From Tardiphaga sp. (GTDB lineage Bacteria > Pseudomonadota > Alphaproteobacteria > Rhizobiales > Xanthobacteraceae), in the NCBI GenBank assembly GCA_028290325.1, contig JAQGJY010000287.1, positions 1 to 15,639 of the forward strand: DNA of 15,639 nt. Direction: 5' to 3'. Positions 1 through 8,875 of this stretch are shown here, piece by piece. Under the pieces are notes generated by a model. That model worked only from the letters and a program-made list of their open reading frames with translations. It searched no databases and was not told the origin of the DNA. Within the stretch, counting starts at the first letter, position 1, and the number at the start of each line of letters is the position of its first letter. The position numbers and the translations under genes are program-made.

Positions 1-120
1 TCGGGAATCGACTGGGGATTGCTGGCGGCGGCGGGGGTGCTGACGATCATTCCGGGCGCGCTGGTGATCTGGTTCGTCCGCAACTATATCGCGCGCGGCT
101 TCGCGCTCGGCCGGGTGTAG
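1..120 (+). CDS. glpQ: ABC transporter permease, C-terminal end (partial; GlpQ-like, glycerol uptake)
   Basis: The window opens inside this gene; only the last 39 codons and the TAG stop are present. They encode one hydrophobic segment ending in a basic tail (FVRNYIARGFALGRV). This is the typical C-terminus of a MalG/UgpE-type inner-membrane permease, where the last helix is followed by a short cytoplasmic tail beginning around F-V-x-x-Y. Assignment to glycerol uptake rests on the neighbours: a DUF2160 small membrane protein and a very large periplasmic binding protein follow in the same direction, the arrangement known from rhizobial glp ABC operons. The Shine-Dalgarno of the next gene overlaps this stop codon, so the two are co-transcribed. 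The permease family is fairly sure; the exact symbol is inferred from context. Confidence 0.72.
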   Translation, partial: SGIDWGLLAAAGVLTIIPGALVIWFVRNYIARGFALGRV

Positions 121-130
121 GAGCGAACCG

Positions 131-457
131 ATGGATCACATCGCATGGATGGCGTGGACGCTGCCGACCGCGATCTTCTTCGTGCTGCTGGCGTTGACGC
201 TGGCGACGATGACCTGGCTCGCCGCCGCCTATCCGGAAGCCGAGCGCGTCGGCGTATTGCGCATTCCGACCACGCGCGGCGACCGGTTGTTCATCGCGCT
301 GATCACGGCGGCGCTGATTCATCTGGCCTGGATCGGCCTCGTCGGCACCGAGCCGCTGGCGCGCCTGGCGATCGGTGAGGGATTTGAGGTGTCGAGCCTG
401 TGGCTCGCCAGCTTGATGTCGTTGGGTGCGGCGGTCGCGATCTTTCGCACCGTCTGA
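131..457 (+). CDS. DUF2160 family small integral membrane protein of a glycerol ABC transporter operon
   Basis: This 108-residue protein has three predicted membrane segments (about residues 8-33, 53-73 and 87-105). The first is aromatic/Trp-rich (MAWTLPTAIFFVLLALTL), and the first two are joined by a polar loop containing PEAERVGVLRIPTTRGDR. Length, topology and this loop match the DUF2160 'predicted small integral membrane protein' family, which is found between the permease and binding-protein genes of rhizobial glycerol ABC transporters. Start choice: AGGAG at 119-123 lies 7 nt before the ATG and overlaps the permease stop, so the start is firm and translation is probably coupled. Its biochemical role is not established; an accessory membrane subunit of the importer is a reasonable inference. 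The gene between glpQ and glpV has been called glpU in Rhizobium as far as I recall, but I leave the symbol blank. Confidence 0.82.
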   Translation: MDHIAWMAWTLPTAIFFVLLALTLATMTWLAAAYPEAERVGVLRIPTTRGDRLFIALITAALIHLAWIGLVGTEPLARLAIGEGFEVSSLWLASLMSLGAAVAIFRTV

Positions 458-478
458 TCCGGCGACCACGACACAGAA

Positions 479-492
479 CCGGGATCACCCGG
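479..492 (+). repeat. short intercistronic hairpin before the binding-protein gene
   Basis: CCGGG-ATCA-CCCGG forms a 5-bp stem with a 4-nt loop in the 75-bp spacer between the DUF2160 gene and glpV. No T-run follows, so it is not an intrinsic terminator. Small stem-loops upstream of binding-protein genes can stabilise that mRNA segment and raise its expression over the membrane subunits. That role is inference here, and a 5-bp stem may be chance in GC-rich DNA. Confidence 0.3.
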
Positions 493-532
493 ACTGTCAC
501 TGGGACGGCAAATGCAACAGGGAGGACACCAG

Positions 533-2329
<1,797 letters not shown>

Positions 2330-2350
2330 GCGATCGCCGATATCGAATCG

Positions 2351-2378
2351 AAAGGCCGGGAGCAATCCCGGCCTTTTT
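2351..2378 (+). terminator. intrinsic terminator of the glycerol transporter operon
   Basis: An 11-bp perfect stem (AAAGGCCGGGA / TCCCGGCCTTT) encloses a GCAA tetraloop and continues into a short T-tract. It starts 21 nt after the glpV stop codon. GC-rich stem, stable GNRA-type loop and T-tract are the standard features of a Rho-independent terminator. It separates the glycerol operon from the acyl-CoA genes downstream. Confidence 0.9.
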
Positions 2379-2523
2379 CGTGCGGCGACACGCGTCCGAC
2401 GCTCACAGCCCTGCGTTTTTATGGCTTGGTCCGGTCCGGCCGCGCTGCCATACTCCGGCAAAAGCAAGACCGCGTGTCACGGGGCGTTCAACGCAACCTC
2501 CGATGCGGCTAATCGGAGGATCC

Positions 2524-3375
2524 ATGAGCACTTACGAAACAGTTCTGGTCGAGCGGCCCGATCCGCACGTCGCACGCATCGTCATGAACCGGCCCGCCGC
2601 GCGCAACGCGCAAAACCTGCAAATGACCTACGATCTCAATGCCGCGCTCGATGCCGCCGCGCTCGACGACAGCGTGAAGGTCATCATCGTCGCCGGCAGC
2701 GGACCGCACTTTTCCGGCGGGCATGATCTGCGCGCGACAACGAAAAACCAGGCCGGCGAGGATTTTCCGCCGATCGGCAATTGGGGTGGGTTTCGCGAGC
2801 CCGAGGCGCATGGTCGGTTCGCCCGCGAGCAGGAAATCTATCTTCAGATGACCCGGCGCTGGCGTAACCTGGCCAAGCCGACCATCGCCGAGATCCAGGG
2901 CAAATGTTTCGCCGGCGGACTGATGATCGCGTGGGCTTGCGATCTCATCATCGCGGCCGACGATGCCGAGTTCTGCGATCCCGTGGTCACGCTTGGCGTC
3001 TGCGGCGTCGAGTGGTTCGTGCATCCGTTTGAGCTCGGACCGCGCAAGGCAAAGGAGCTGCTGTTCACCGCCGATGCGTGGAGCGCGAACGAGGCGCATC
3101 GCCTCGGCATGGTCAACCAGGTGGTGCCGGCGGCGGAACTGTCCACCTATACGCTGGCGATGGCTAAGCGGATCGCGTCCAAGCCGGCTTTCGCGCTGAA
3201 GATGACCAAGGAGGCGGTCAACCGCGCCGTCGATGCCACTGGCCAGCAGACGGCGATCGATCAGGCGTTCGGCCTGCATCAATTGTGTCACGCCTTCAAC
3301 ATGCAGCAGTTCGGAATCGTGGTCGATCCCGCCGGGTTGCATCCATCATTCCGCGACACGGTGAAGAAGGCCTAA
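2524..3375 (+). CDS. enoyl-CoA hydratase/isomerase superfamily protein lacking both catalytic Glu residues
   Basis: This 283-residue protein has the crotonase fold. It shows the oxyanion-hole motif FSGGHDLRA (residues 63-71), the second oxyanion segment around AGGLMIAWACD (130-140), and a C-terminal helical trimerisation region with SKPAFALKMTKEAVNRA. Start choice: GGAGGA at 2515-2520 directly precedes the ATG; longer readings of the frame lack a ribosome site. The two glutamates used by classical hydratases (Glu144 and Glu164 in the rat enzyme) align with Met134 and Val154, so simple hydration of trans-2-enoyl-CoA is doubtful. Instead, GVEWFVHPFELGPRKAKELL (161-180) supplies Glu163 and His167 near the pocket. 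This resembles an ECH subfamily I recall from actinobacteria and rhizobia with a G-V-E-Y/W-F signature and no clear function. It lies 2 nt upstream of an acyl-CoA dehydrogenase gene, so it probably acts on an acyl-CoA of the same pathway (hydratase, isomerase, hydrolase or C-C lyase). Confidence 0.88.
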   Translation: MSTYETVLVERPDPHVARIVMNRPAARNAQNLQMTYDLNAALDAAALDDSVKVIIVAGSGPHFSGGHDLRATTKNQAGEDFPPIGNWGGFREPEAHGRFAREQEIYLQMTRRWRNLAKPTIAEIQGKCFAGGLMIAWACDLIIAADDAEFCDPVVTLGVCGVEWFVHPFELGPRKAKELLFTADAWSANEAHRLGMVNQVVPAAELSTYTLAMAKRIASKPAFALKMTKEAVNRAVDATGQQTAIDQAFGLHQLCHAFNMQQFGIVVDPAGLHPSFRDTVKKA

Positions 3376-3377
3376 CC

Positions 3378-4502
3378 ATGGATTTGACTCCGTCTGACGA
3401 ACAACGCCTGCTGCGCGACAGCGCCGAGCGTTTCATCGCCGAAACCTACACCACCAAACTGCGCGAGAAGAACGCCGCCGAACCTCTCGGATTCAGCGCG
3501 GCGATCTGGAAGCAATTCGCCGATCTCGGCTGGCTCGCTTTGCCGATCGCCGAAGACTATGGCGGCCTCGGCGGCGGCGCGGTCGATGTCGGTATTCTCA
3601 TGGAAAGTTTCGGCAAAGGTCTGGTCAGCGAGCCGTATCTCGCCACCGTCGTGCTCGGAGCCGGGCTTGTCGCGGAAGCCGGCAGTGACGCGCAGAAGCA
3701 GGAGCTGCTGCCGAAGGTCGCCGATGGCTCGATGCTGCTGGCTTTCGCCCATGCCGAGCGCGCCGCGCGCTCCGATCTGGCCCGTGTCGAAACCACCGCG
3801 ACACGCAGCGGCGATGGCTGGCGCCTCGACGGCGCAAAGATCGCGGTGCTCGATGGCCGCGCCGCACATCGCATCATCGTCTCCGCGCGCGTCAAAGACG
3901 AGGACAACAAGCTCGCGCTGTTTCTGGTGGCGCCCGATGCCGAGGGCGTCACGCTGCGGGACTATCCACGACTTGGCGGTGGGCAGGGCTGCAACCTCAC
4001 TTTAGCGGATGTGAAAACATCAATCGATGCGCGGCTTGGCAGCGCCGACGCTTTGCCGATGATCGAGGCCGTCACCGATCGCGCGCTCGCGGCCCTGTCG
4101 GCCGAAGCCGTCGGCATCATGCAGACGCTGCTCGACAAGACGCTCGATTACACCAAAATCCGCAAGCAATTCGGCCGTCCGCTGTCGTCCAATCAGGTGA
4201 TCCGCCACCGCCTCGTCGATATGTCGGTGGCCTGCGACGAGGCCCGCTCGATCGCGTTGCGCGCGGCGATGATGGCTGATGACGGATCGGTGGCGCGCGG
4301 GCGCGCCGCGTCGGGCGCCAAAGCCAAAATCGGCAAGGGCGCACGTTTTGTCGCCGAGCAAGCCGTGCAGTGTCACGGCGCCATGGGCGTGACGGAAGAA
4401 CTCGACATCGGCGCTTACTTCAAGCGACTGCTGGCGTTCGAGACGCTCTTCGGAGGCAGCAGCCATCACTATCGGCGGCACGCCATGTTGAGCGGACGAT
4501 GA
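3378..4502 (+). CDS. acyl-CoA dehydrogenase, small subunit type (PimD-like, probably non-catalytic partner)
   Basis: This 374-residue flavoprotein-family protein is shorter and more degenerate than a complete acyl-CoA dehydrogenase. Visible are the N-terminal helical domain (MDLTPSDEQRLLRDSAERF), the GWLALPIAEDYGGLG segment (51-65), a middle beta domain, RKQFGRPL (262-269) of the C-terminal FAD/dimer domain, and QCHGAMGVTEEL (331-342). The usual C-terminal catalytic Glu (Y-E-G-T-S) is replaced by FGGSS (Gly359). The alternative Glu site used by isovaleryl-CoA dehydrogenase also appears lost (Asp234 in TDRALAAL). The pattern fits the small subunit of heteromeric dehydrogenases such as pimeloyl-CoA dehydrogenase, paired with the large subunit at 4630. 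The ATG follows the preceding stop by 2 nt, with a purine-rich GAAGAAGG about 5-12 nt upstream, so the genes are translationally linked. Substrate unknown. Confidence 0.88.
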   Translation: MDLTPSDEQRLLRDSAERFIAETYTTKLREKNAAEPLGFSAAIWKQFADLGWLALPIAEDYGGLGGGAVDVGILMESFGKGLVSEPYLATVVLGAGLVAEAGSDAQKQELLPKVADGSMLLAFAHAERAARSDLARVETTATRSGDGWRLDGAKIAVLDGRAAHRIIVSARVKDEDNKLALFLVAPDAEGVTLRDYPRLGGGQGCNLTLADVKTSIDARLGSADALPMIEAVTDRALAALSAEAVGIMQTLLDKTLDYTKIRKQFGRPLSSNQVIRHRLVDMSVACDEARSIALRAAMMADDGSVARGRAASGAKAKIGKGARFVAEQAVQCHGAMGVTEELDIGAYFKRLLAFETLFGGSSHHYRRHAMLSGR

Positions 4503-4542
4503 TGAAGCGCGCCAGTCTTACGTTCCGGAAAGAACGGACCGA

Positions 4543-4599
4543 GTTGTCAGGTGACAACGATCCTCGAAGCCGAGGATTGATTGCTCCTCGCAATGACGG
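4543..4599. repeat. cluster of inverted repeats, including a CGTCATTGCGAG-type palindromic repeat
   Basis: Three hairpins lie back to back in the 127-bp spacer between the two dehydrogenase genes: GTTGTCA-GG-TGACAAC (4543-4558), CCTCG-AAGC-CGAGG (4562-4575) and ATTGC-TCCTC-GCAAT (4580-4594). Read on the minus strand, 4599-4580 is CCGTCATTGCGAGGAGCAAT. This looks like the common dispersed extragenic element beginning CGTCATTGCGAG found in many alphaproteobacterial genomes. None is followed by a T-run on the plus strand. The element may affect mRNA processing or stability between the two subunits, or may simply be a REP-like insertion. Assignment to the dispersed family is from memory of its consensus. 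Confidence 0.65.
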
Positions 4600-4629
4600 A
4601 TTGATGGGTACGATCATGGGGAAATCACA

Positions 4630-5826
4630 ATGGACCTGACATTCAGCGCCGAGGAGCGCGCGTTCGAGCGCGACGTCCGCGAGTTCATCGCCGCCCATCT
4701 TCCGGCGGAGACCAAGCGCGCGCAATCGCTGACGCCGTCGGTGTTCTCCGATCCGGAGGTCATCGTTGCCTGGCAGAAAGCCTTGAACGCGAAGGGCTGG
4801 GTCGCGCCGGGCTGGCCGACGCAATATGGCGGACCCGGTTGGACGCCGGCGCAACGCTGGATTTTCGAAACCCAATGCGCCCTCGCGGGGGTGCCGTCGA
4901 TCTCGCCGATGGGCACCAAGATGGTCGGCCCGGTCATCATCGGATTCGGCACCGACGCGCAGAAGAATTATTATCTGCCGCGCATTCTCGCGGGTGACGA
5001 TGTCTGGTGTCAGGGTTATTCCGAGCCGGGCTCGGGTTCCGACCTGTCGTCACTAAAAACGCGCGCGGTGCGCGACGGCGATCACTACGTCGTCAACGGC
5101 ACCAAAATCTGGACGACGCACGCGCATCACGCCAATCGTATGTTTGCATTGGTTCGCACCAGCGAGGAGCCACGCCAACAGGAGGGCATCTCCTTCATCC
5201 TGATCGACATGAAAAGCCCCGGCGTCACGATCCGGCCGATCCTCACGATCGGCGGCGATCATGAGGTCAATCAGGTGTTCTTCGACGACGTCCGCGTGCC
5301 GGTGTCGGATCGTGTCGGCGAGGAAGGCAAGGGCTGGACCTATGGCAAGTATCTCCTGGAATTCGAGCGCGGTGGCGGCATCGCCTCGGCGCGCCTGCGT
5401 GAGGCCTTGAAAACGGTCGCCGCCTTCGCCGATTCCGACATGACCGGACACGCGATCGACGATCCGGATGTGTCACTGCGTCTATCGGAGGTCGAGGTCG
5501 ATATCGATGCTTTGGAGATGGCCGAGTTGCGCGTGCTCTCCGCGATGCAGACCGGACAAAACCCCGGCGCGGTGTCGTCGATGCTGAAGCTGCGCGTCAG
5601 CGAAATCCATCAAGCCATCACCCGACTGGGTGTCGACGTGATCGGCAACGATGGTTTGGTCGTCGAGCCGATGCGGCCGCTCTACACGCTCAATCATGAG
5701 CCCGTCATCCCGGAGGCGCTGCTGCCGGTGGTGCCAAAACATCTCAACGGCCGCGCTTACACCATCTTCGGCGGCGCATCGGAAATTCAGCGCGACATTA
5801 TCGGCAAGTTGGTGTTGGGGATTTAA
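4630..5826 (+). CDS. acyl-CoA dehydrogenase, large subunit type (PimC-like)
   Basis: This 398-residue protein is a full-length acyl-CoA dehydrogenase: N-terminal helical domain (MDLTFSAEERAFERDVREF), GWVAPGWPTQYGGPGW (56-71), the FAD/substrate signature CQGYSEPGSGSDLSSLKT (127-144), the NGTKIWTT segment of the beta domain, and C-terminal FGGASEIQRDIIGKLVLGI. The canonical catalytic Glu in Y-E-G-T-S is glycine here (Gly381). A Glu at position 246 (LLEFERGGG) falls where isovaleryl-CoA dehydrogenase and the catalytic chain of the actinobacterial alpha2beta2 enzyme ChsE4-ChsE5 carry their base, so it probably takes that role. Together with the small subunit upstream it would form a heteromeric dehydrogenase. 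Only a weak Shine-Dalgarno (GGGGAAA, 4618-4624) precedes the ATG. It is the last gene of its operon and faces the liv operon across a shared terminator region. Substrate unknown. Confidence 0.9.
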   Translation: MDLTFSAEERAFERDVREFIAAHLPAETKRAQSLTPSVFSDPEVIVAWQKALNAKGWVAPGWPTQYGGPGWTPAQRWIFETQCALAGVPSISPMGTKMVGPVIIGFGTDAQKNYYLPRILAGDDVWCQGYSEPGSGSDLSSLKTRAVRDGDHYVVNGTKIWTTHAHHANRMFALVRTSEEPRQQEGISFILIDMKSPGVTIRPILTIGGDHEVNQVFFDDVRVPVSDRVGEEGKGWTYGKYLLEFERGGGIASARLREALKTVAAFADSDMTGHAIDDPDVSLRLSEVEVDIDALEMAELRVLSAMQTGQNPGAVSSMLKLRVSEIHQAITRLGVDVIGNDGLVVEPMRPLYTLNHEPVIPEALLPVVPKHLNGRAYTIFGGASEIQRDIIGKLVLGI

Positions 5827-5917
5827 GGATCGATCCGCCGTTGGATCTGTCGATGGAAGCGACCGTCGGCTTCGGGGGTAGGACGACCACCGCTTTCGCC
5901 GCCGCACGTCAAAAGAA

Positions 5918-5945
5918 AAATGCCCGGTGTTTCCACCGGGCATTT
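5918..5945 (-). terminator. intrinsic terminator of the liv operon, possibly bidirectional
   Basis: A perfect 12-bp stem (AAATGCCCGGTG / CACCGGGCATTT) has a 4-nt loop and lies between two convergent genes. Read on the minus strand it is followed by a T-rich tract (TTTTTCTTTT), which makes it a strong terminator for livK at 5968. On the plus strand the following T-tract is short (ATTTGAGTTT), so it may stop transcripts from the dehydrogenase operon less well. The remaining spacer from 5827 to 5917 holds only a short GGATCGATCC palindrome (5827-5836) and no gene. Confidence 0.88.
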
Positions 5946-5967
5946 GAGTTTGCCGTCTAGCCGAAAT

Positions 5968-7173
5968 TTACTTTTCGGTCTTGTAAGACTGGTTCTTCGC
6001 GATGGTCGTCCAGCGGCCGTTCTTGATCTGGCCGATGACCGCCGCGGAGACGCCGAGGTGGTTGTCCTTGGAGAAGGAAATCGGTGCGCCGCCGAAGATG
6101 TCGTCGAACACCTTGCCGGATTCCAGCGCGGCCATCATCGATTCCGTCGTCAGGTTCTTGCCGGCCATCTTGGCGAAGTACGCGAACACCATTGCGCCGT
6201 TATAGCCAGCGGTCGCTTGCTGATTGGCTTCGATGCCAAACGACTTGCGATAAGCCTCGATGAAGTCCTTGACCTCGCCCTTCGCCGTATCCGAATAGAA
6301 AATCTCGGTTTGGCCGACGCCGTAGATGCCTTCGGTGGCTTCCTTGCCGAGATCCGGGAAATCCGGAACGAAGCTCGGCGATGACACCACGAAGGCGACG
6401 TCCCAGCCGAGCTTCTTGGCGACAGTCGTGATGCCGATCGACTCACGCACCACCGAGCCGAGTGCCACGAGATCGCAGCCATCCGCTTTCATGCGCGCGA
6501 CCTGCGAATTGAAATCGGTCGCGCCGCGCTTGAACGAGACCTTGGTGACTTCCGGGATTTTCAGATCCTTGAGCTGATCGGTGTAGGCATCCGTGAAGTT
6601 CTTTCCCATTTCGTCGTCCTGATAGACGATGCAGGGCTTCTTGAATCCCTTGTTCTCGATCACCCATTTAATGCCGAGGCGCATGGTGTCGTAATAGGGG
6701 CTGAACATGTTGAACTTCAGCCGATCCTCAGGCTTCGACGGGTCCATCTTGAAGGTGAACTCGGCCGCCGTGATCGGGAACAGATGCAGCAGGCCCGCGG
6801 CCTGAACCAGCGGCATCGGAGCCAATGTCGTCGCTGAGCCCATCGCGGACACGATCGCGAATACCTTGTCGAGCTCGATCAGTTTCTGCGTCTGCAACAC
6901 GGCCTTCTTCGGATCGTAGCCGTCGTCCTCCGAGACAAGGCGGAGCTTGCGACCATTGATGCCGCCCGACGCATTGATCTGCTCGACCGCGAGTTTCATG
7001 CCGTTGGTCGCCGGCACGCCCCAGGATTTAATCGGGCCGGACATGTCCATGTGGGTGCCGATCACGATCTCCGTGTCGGTGATGCCCTGGGTCTTGAATT
7101 GCGCCGAGGCGGGTTGCGCCGCGAGGCCGCACAGTGCGAGCGCGGCCGCGGTCGAGAGAAGTGTGGTCTTCAT
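5968..7173 (-). CDS. livK: Liv/HAAT-type ABC transporter periplasmic substrate-binding protein
   Basis: This 401-residue protein is of the Peripla_BP_6 (branched-chain amino acid receptor) family. It has a clear signal peptide (MKTTLLSTAAALALCGLAAQ, cleaved about ASA|QF after residue 24). The family pattern follows: TDTEIVIGTHMDMSGP near the N-terminus, AVEQINASGGINGRKLRLV, then alternating Rossmann-like lobes with CIVYQDDEMGKNFTDAY and TAGYNGAMVFAYF near the hinge. GGAGG lies about 7 nt upstream of the ATG. It is the last gene of the liv operon, 22 nt after the AMP-binding ligase and just before the terminator. Receptors of this family bind amino acids, amides, aromatic acids or dicarboxylates. 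Neighbouring ligase and acyl-CoA genes argue for a carboxylic acid rather than leucine, but the ligand cannot be read from the sequence, so livK is a family label only. Confidence 0.88.
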   Translation of the reverse strand: MKTTLLSTAAALALCGLAAQPASAQFKTQGITDTEIVIGTHMDMSGPIKSWGVPATNGMKLAVEQINASGGINGRKLRLVSEDDGYDPKKAVLQTQKLIELDKVFAIVSAMGSATTLAPMPLVQAAGLLHLFPITAAEFTFKMDPSKPEDRLKFNMFSPYYDTMRLGIKWVIENKGFKKPCIVYQDDEMGKNFTDAYTDQLKDLKIPEVTKVSFKRGATDFNSQVARMKADGCDLVALGSVVRESIGITTVAKKLGWDVAFVVSSPSFVPDFPDLGKEATEGIYGVGQTEIFYSDTAKGEVKDFIEAYRKSFGIEANQQATAGYNGAMVFAYFAKMAGKNLTTESMMAALESGKVFDDIFGGAPISFSKDNHLGVSAAVIGQIKNGRWTTIAKNQSYKTEK

Positions 7174-7195
7174 GGTCGTCCTCCGGTGTCAGGGT

Positions 7196-8875
7196 TCATG
7201 TTGTCTCGAGGGTCGAAAGCATCGCCGCGTCTTTCGCGCGGTCGGATGGATCGTCGCGCAGTTTGTGGCGCCGCAGCGCCAACGCCGGGCTGACTTCGGC
7301 ATCGTCCGGGCCAAGCGCACGTCCGATCAATACGAAGTCGGCGATCTTGATGTCGCTTGTCGCATTGGTTTCAGCAACGACGTGGCCGATCAACGCGCGA
7401 ATGTCGTCCGAGCGGCAGAGGCTGAGGAAATGGGTGAAGGGAATGCTTTTGTCTTGCGCGTATTTTACGACGGCATCGGATTCCATCAGGATATGCGCGA
7501 TGACCCGGTCGTCGGGATGCCGATGCAGGAAGGCGTCGGCGATGAACGGCGATGCGGTGAGTTTGCGTTCGGCCGCGAACGGTGCGGCCGCGTCGCCCAA
7601 GAGGTGATCGCGGCGGCCGACAACACGCAGGGTGCTGCCGTCGCGCGTGGCGATGTCGTCGCTCGCCCAGCCGCCGCTCGACGCCGCGGCTTCGTGACCG
7701 ACGTAAGCTATGAACAGTGTATCCGACGAGACGCGCAGGCCACCGTCATCGAGATCGAACGTATGGCCATCAAGCGCGCGGCCGCCGAGCGCAACCGCGC
7801 CGCCGGTTTCCGCGTGGCCGTAAATATCGGTCAACGGACGTCCAAGTGTTTCGAACCAGGCGACGACATCGTCACGCATCGGCGCGCCGCCGCAGAGGCA
7901 CAAGCGCGCGCGGCTGAGGCCGATGCGACGGCGAATTGGCGCGAGGACAAGCCAATCGGCCACGCCGCCACCGCCGCCGGCGAAGGCTTTGCGGCAAGCC
8001 CAGCGCTGGAAGCCGGTTGACTCGAGCATGGCCAGCTCGATGCCGCCCTTGAGTTTCGCCCAAAGTTGTGGCGGCGCGAGAACGACCGTCGGCTGCAGTT
8101 CGACGAGGTTCGCGAGCGCGGTTTCGCGGCTCTCCGAGAAATTGACGATGGTCCCGGCGAGCAGCGAGGCTTGAATCCCGACGACGCGCTCCAGCGCGTG
8201 ATGGATCGGGATCAGCGACAGCCGCTCGTCGCTTTGCGTCAGACCAAGCGCATCGGCGGCGCGTGCCGCCTGTGTCGCGACGGCGCGCCCGGACAGAATC
8301 GCGCCGCGTGCCGGGCCGGTCATGCCCGACGTATAGATGATGAAAGCGGGCGCATCGGCGTCGCGCGCGGGAAGGGCGTTCGCGCCGCTATCAGCGGTGG
8401 TTTCGAGTTCGGCAAACGGCATCGCGGCGGTGGCCTCGGTGCCGTCATCCCATTGCTGATGCATCACGACGATGGTCTGCAAGTCCGGGCAACGCCCCCG
8501 CACCGTCATCGCTTTGTGCAACTGGACGTCGCCGGCAACGAACAGAATGCGTGTTCTGGTCTCGTTGAGCAGGCGCGCCAGTTCGTCGAAATCGCTTTGG
8601 GCATCGAAGCCGGCAGAGATGCCGCCGGCCGCGACAATGGCGAGATCGGCCAGCACCCATTCCGCGCAATTGTCGCCGATCATGCCGGCGACGTCGCCAT
8701 CTTTGAGGCCGATCGCGCGCAGCCCGCGCGCGAGCGACGTCACCCGCGCCGCCATCGCCGCGCTGCTGACGGTTTGCCAGATGCCATAGCGTTTCCAGCG
8801 CATCGCGATATGTGCGCCGCGTTGCTTCAGGGTCTCGAGCAGGGATGCGGTCTCACTTCGCATGGGCTTGTCCAT
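7196..8875 (-). CDS. divergent AMP-binding acyl-CoA synthetase/ligase
   Basis: This 559-residue protein belongs to the ANL adenylating enzyme family and is closest in layout to long-chain fatty-acid-CoA ligases. Motifs: FIIYTSGMTGPARGAILS (178-195) is the phosphate-binding loop, altered from the usual TSGTTGxPKG (Met for Thr, Ala-Arg for Pro-Lys). IYGHAETGG (351-359) is the adenine/Mg motif. WASDDIATRDG with Asp407 and VVGRRDHLL (418-426) are the ribose-binding and hinge motifs. The C-terminal domain is poorly conserved and I cannot place the catalytic Lys with certainty. The ATG at 8875 lies inside the end of livF (23-bp overlap). An in-frame ATG at 8863 is an alternative start. Expected reaction: acid + ATP + CoA to acyl-CoA + AMP + PPi in the cytoplasm, on the acid imported by the transporter encoded around it. 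Fatty or aromatic acid specificity is unresolved. Confidence 0.82.
   Translation of the reverse strand: MDKPMRSETASLLETLKQRGAHIAMRWKRYGIWQTVSSAAMAARVTSLARGLRAIGLKDGDVAGMIGDNCAEWVLADLAIVAAGGISAGFDAQSDFDELARLLNETRTRILFVAGDVQLHKAMTVRGRCPDLQTIVVMHQQWDDGTEATAAMPFAELETTADSGANALPARDADAPAFIIYTSGMTGPARGAILSGRAVATQAARAADALGLTQSDERLSLIPIHHALERVVGIQASLLAGTIVNFSESRETALANLVELQPTVVLAPPQLWAKLKGGIELAMLESTGFQRWACRKAFAGGGGGVADWLVLAPIRRRIGLSRARLCLCGGAPMRDDVVAWFETLGRPLTDIYGHAETGGAVALGGRALDGHTFDLDDGGLRVSSDTLFIAYVGHEAAASSGGWASDDIATRDGSTLRVVGRRDHLLGDAAAPFAAERKLTASPFIADAFLHRHPDDRVIAHILMESDAVVKYAQDKSIPFTHFLSLCRSDDIRALIGHVVAETNATSDIKIADFVLIGRALGPDDAEVSPALALRRHKLRDDPSDRAKDAAMLSTLETT

Noticed and set aside
2426..2454. 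Possible promoter TTGGTC-17 nt-CATACT before the crotonase-fold gene
   Set aside because: The -35 matches consensus at only 3 of 6 positions and the -10 at 4 of 6. The operon needs a promoter in 2379-2523, but this one is too weak to annotate.
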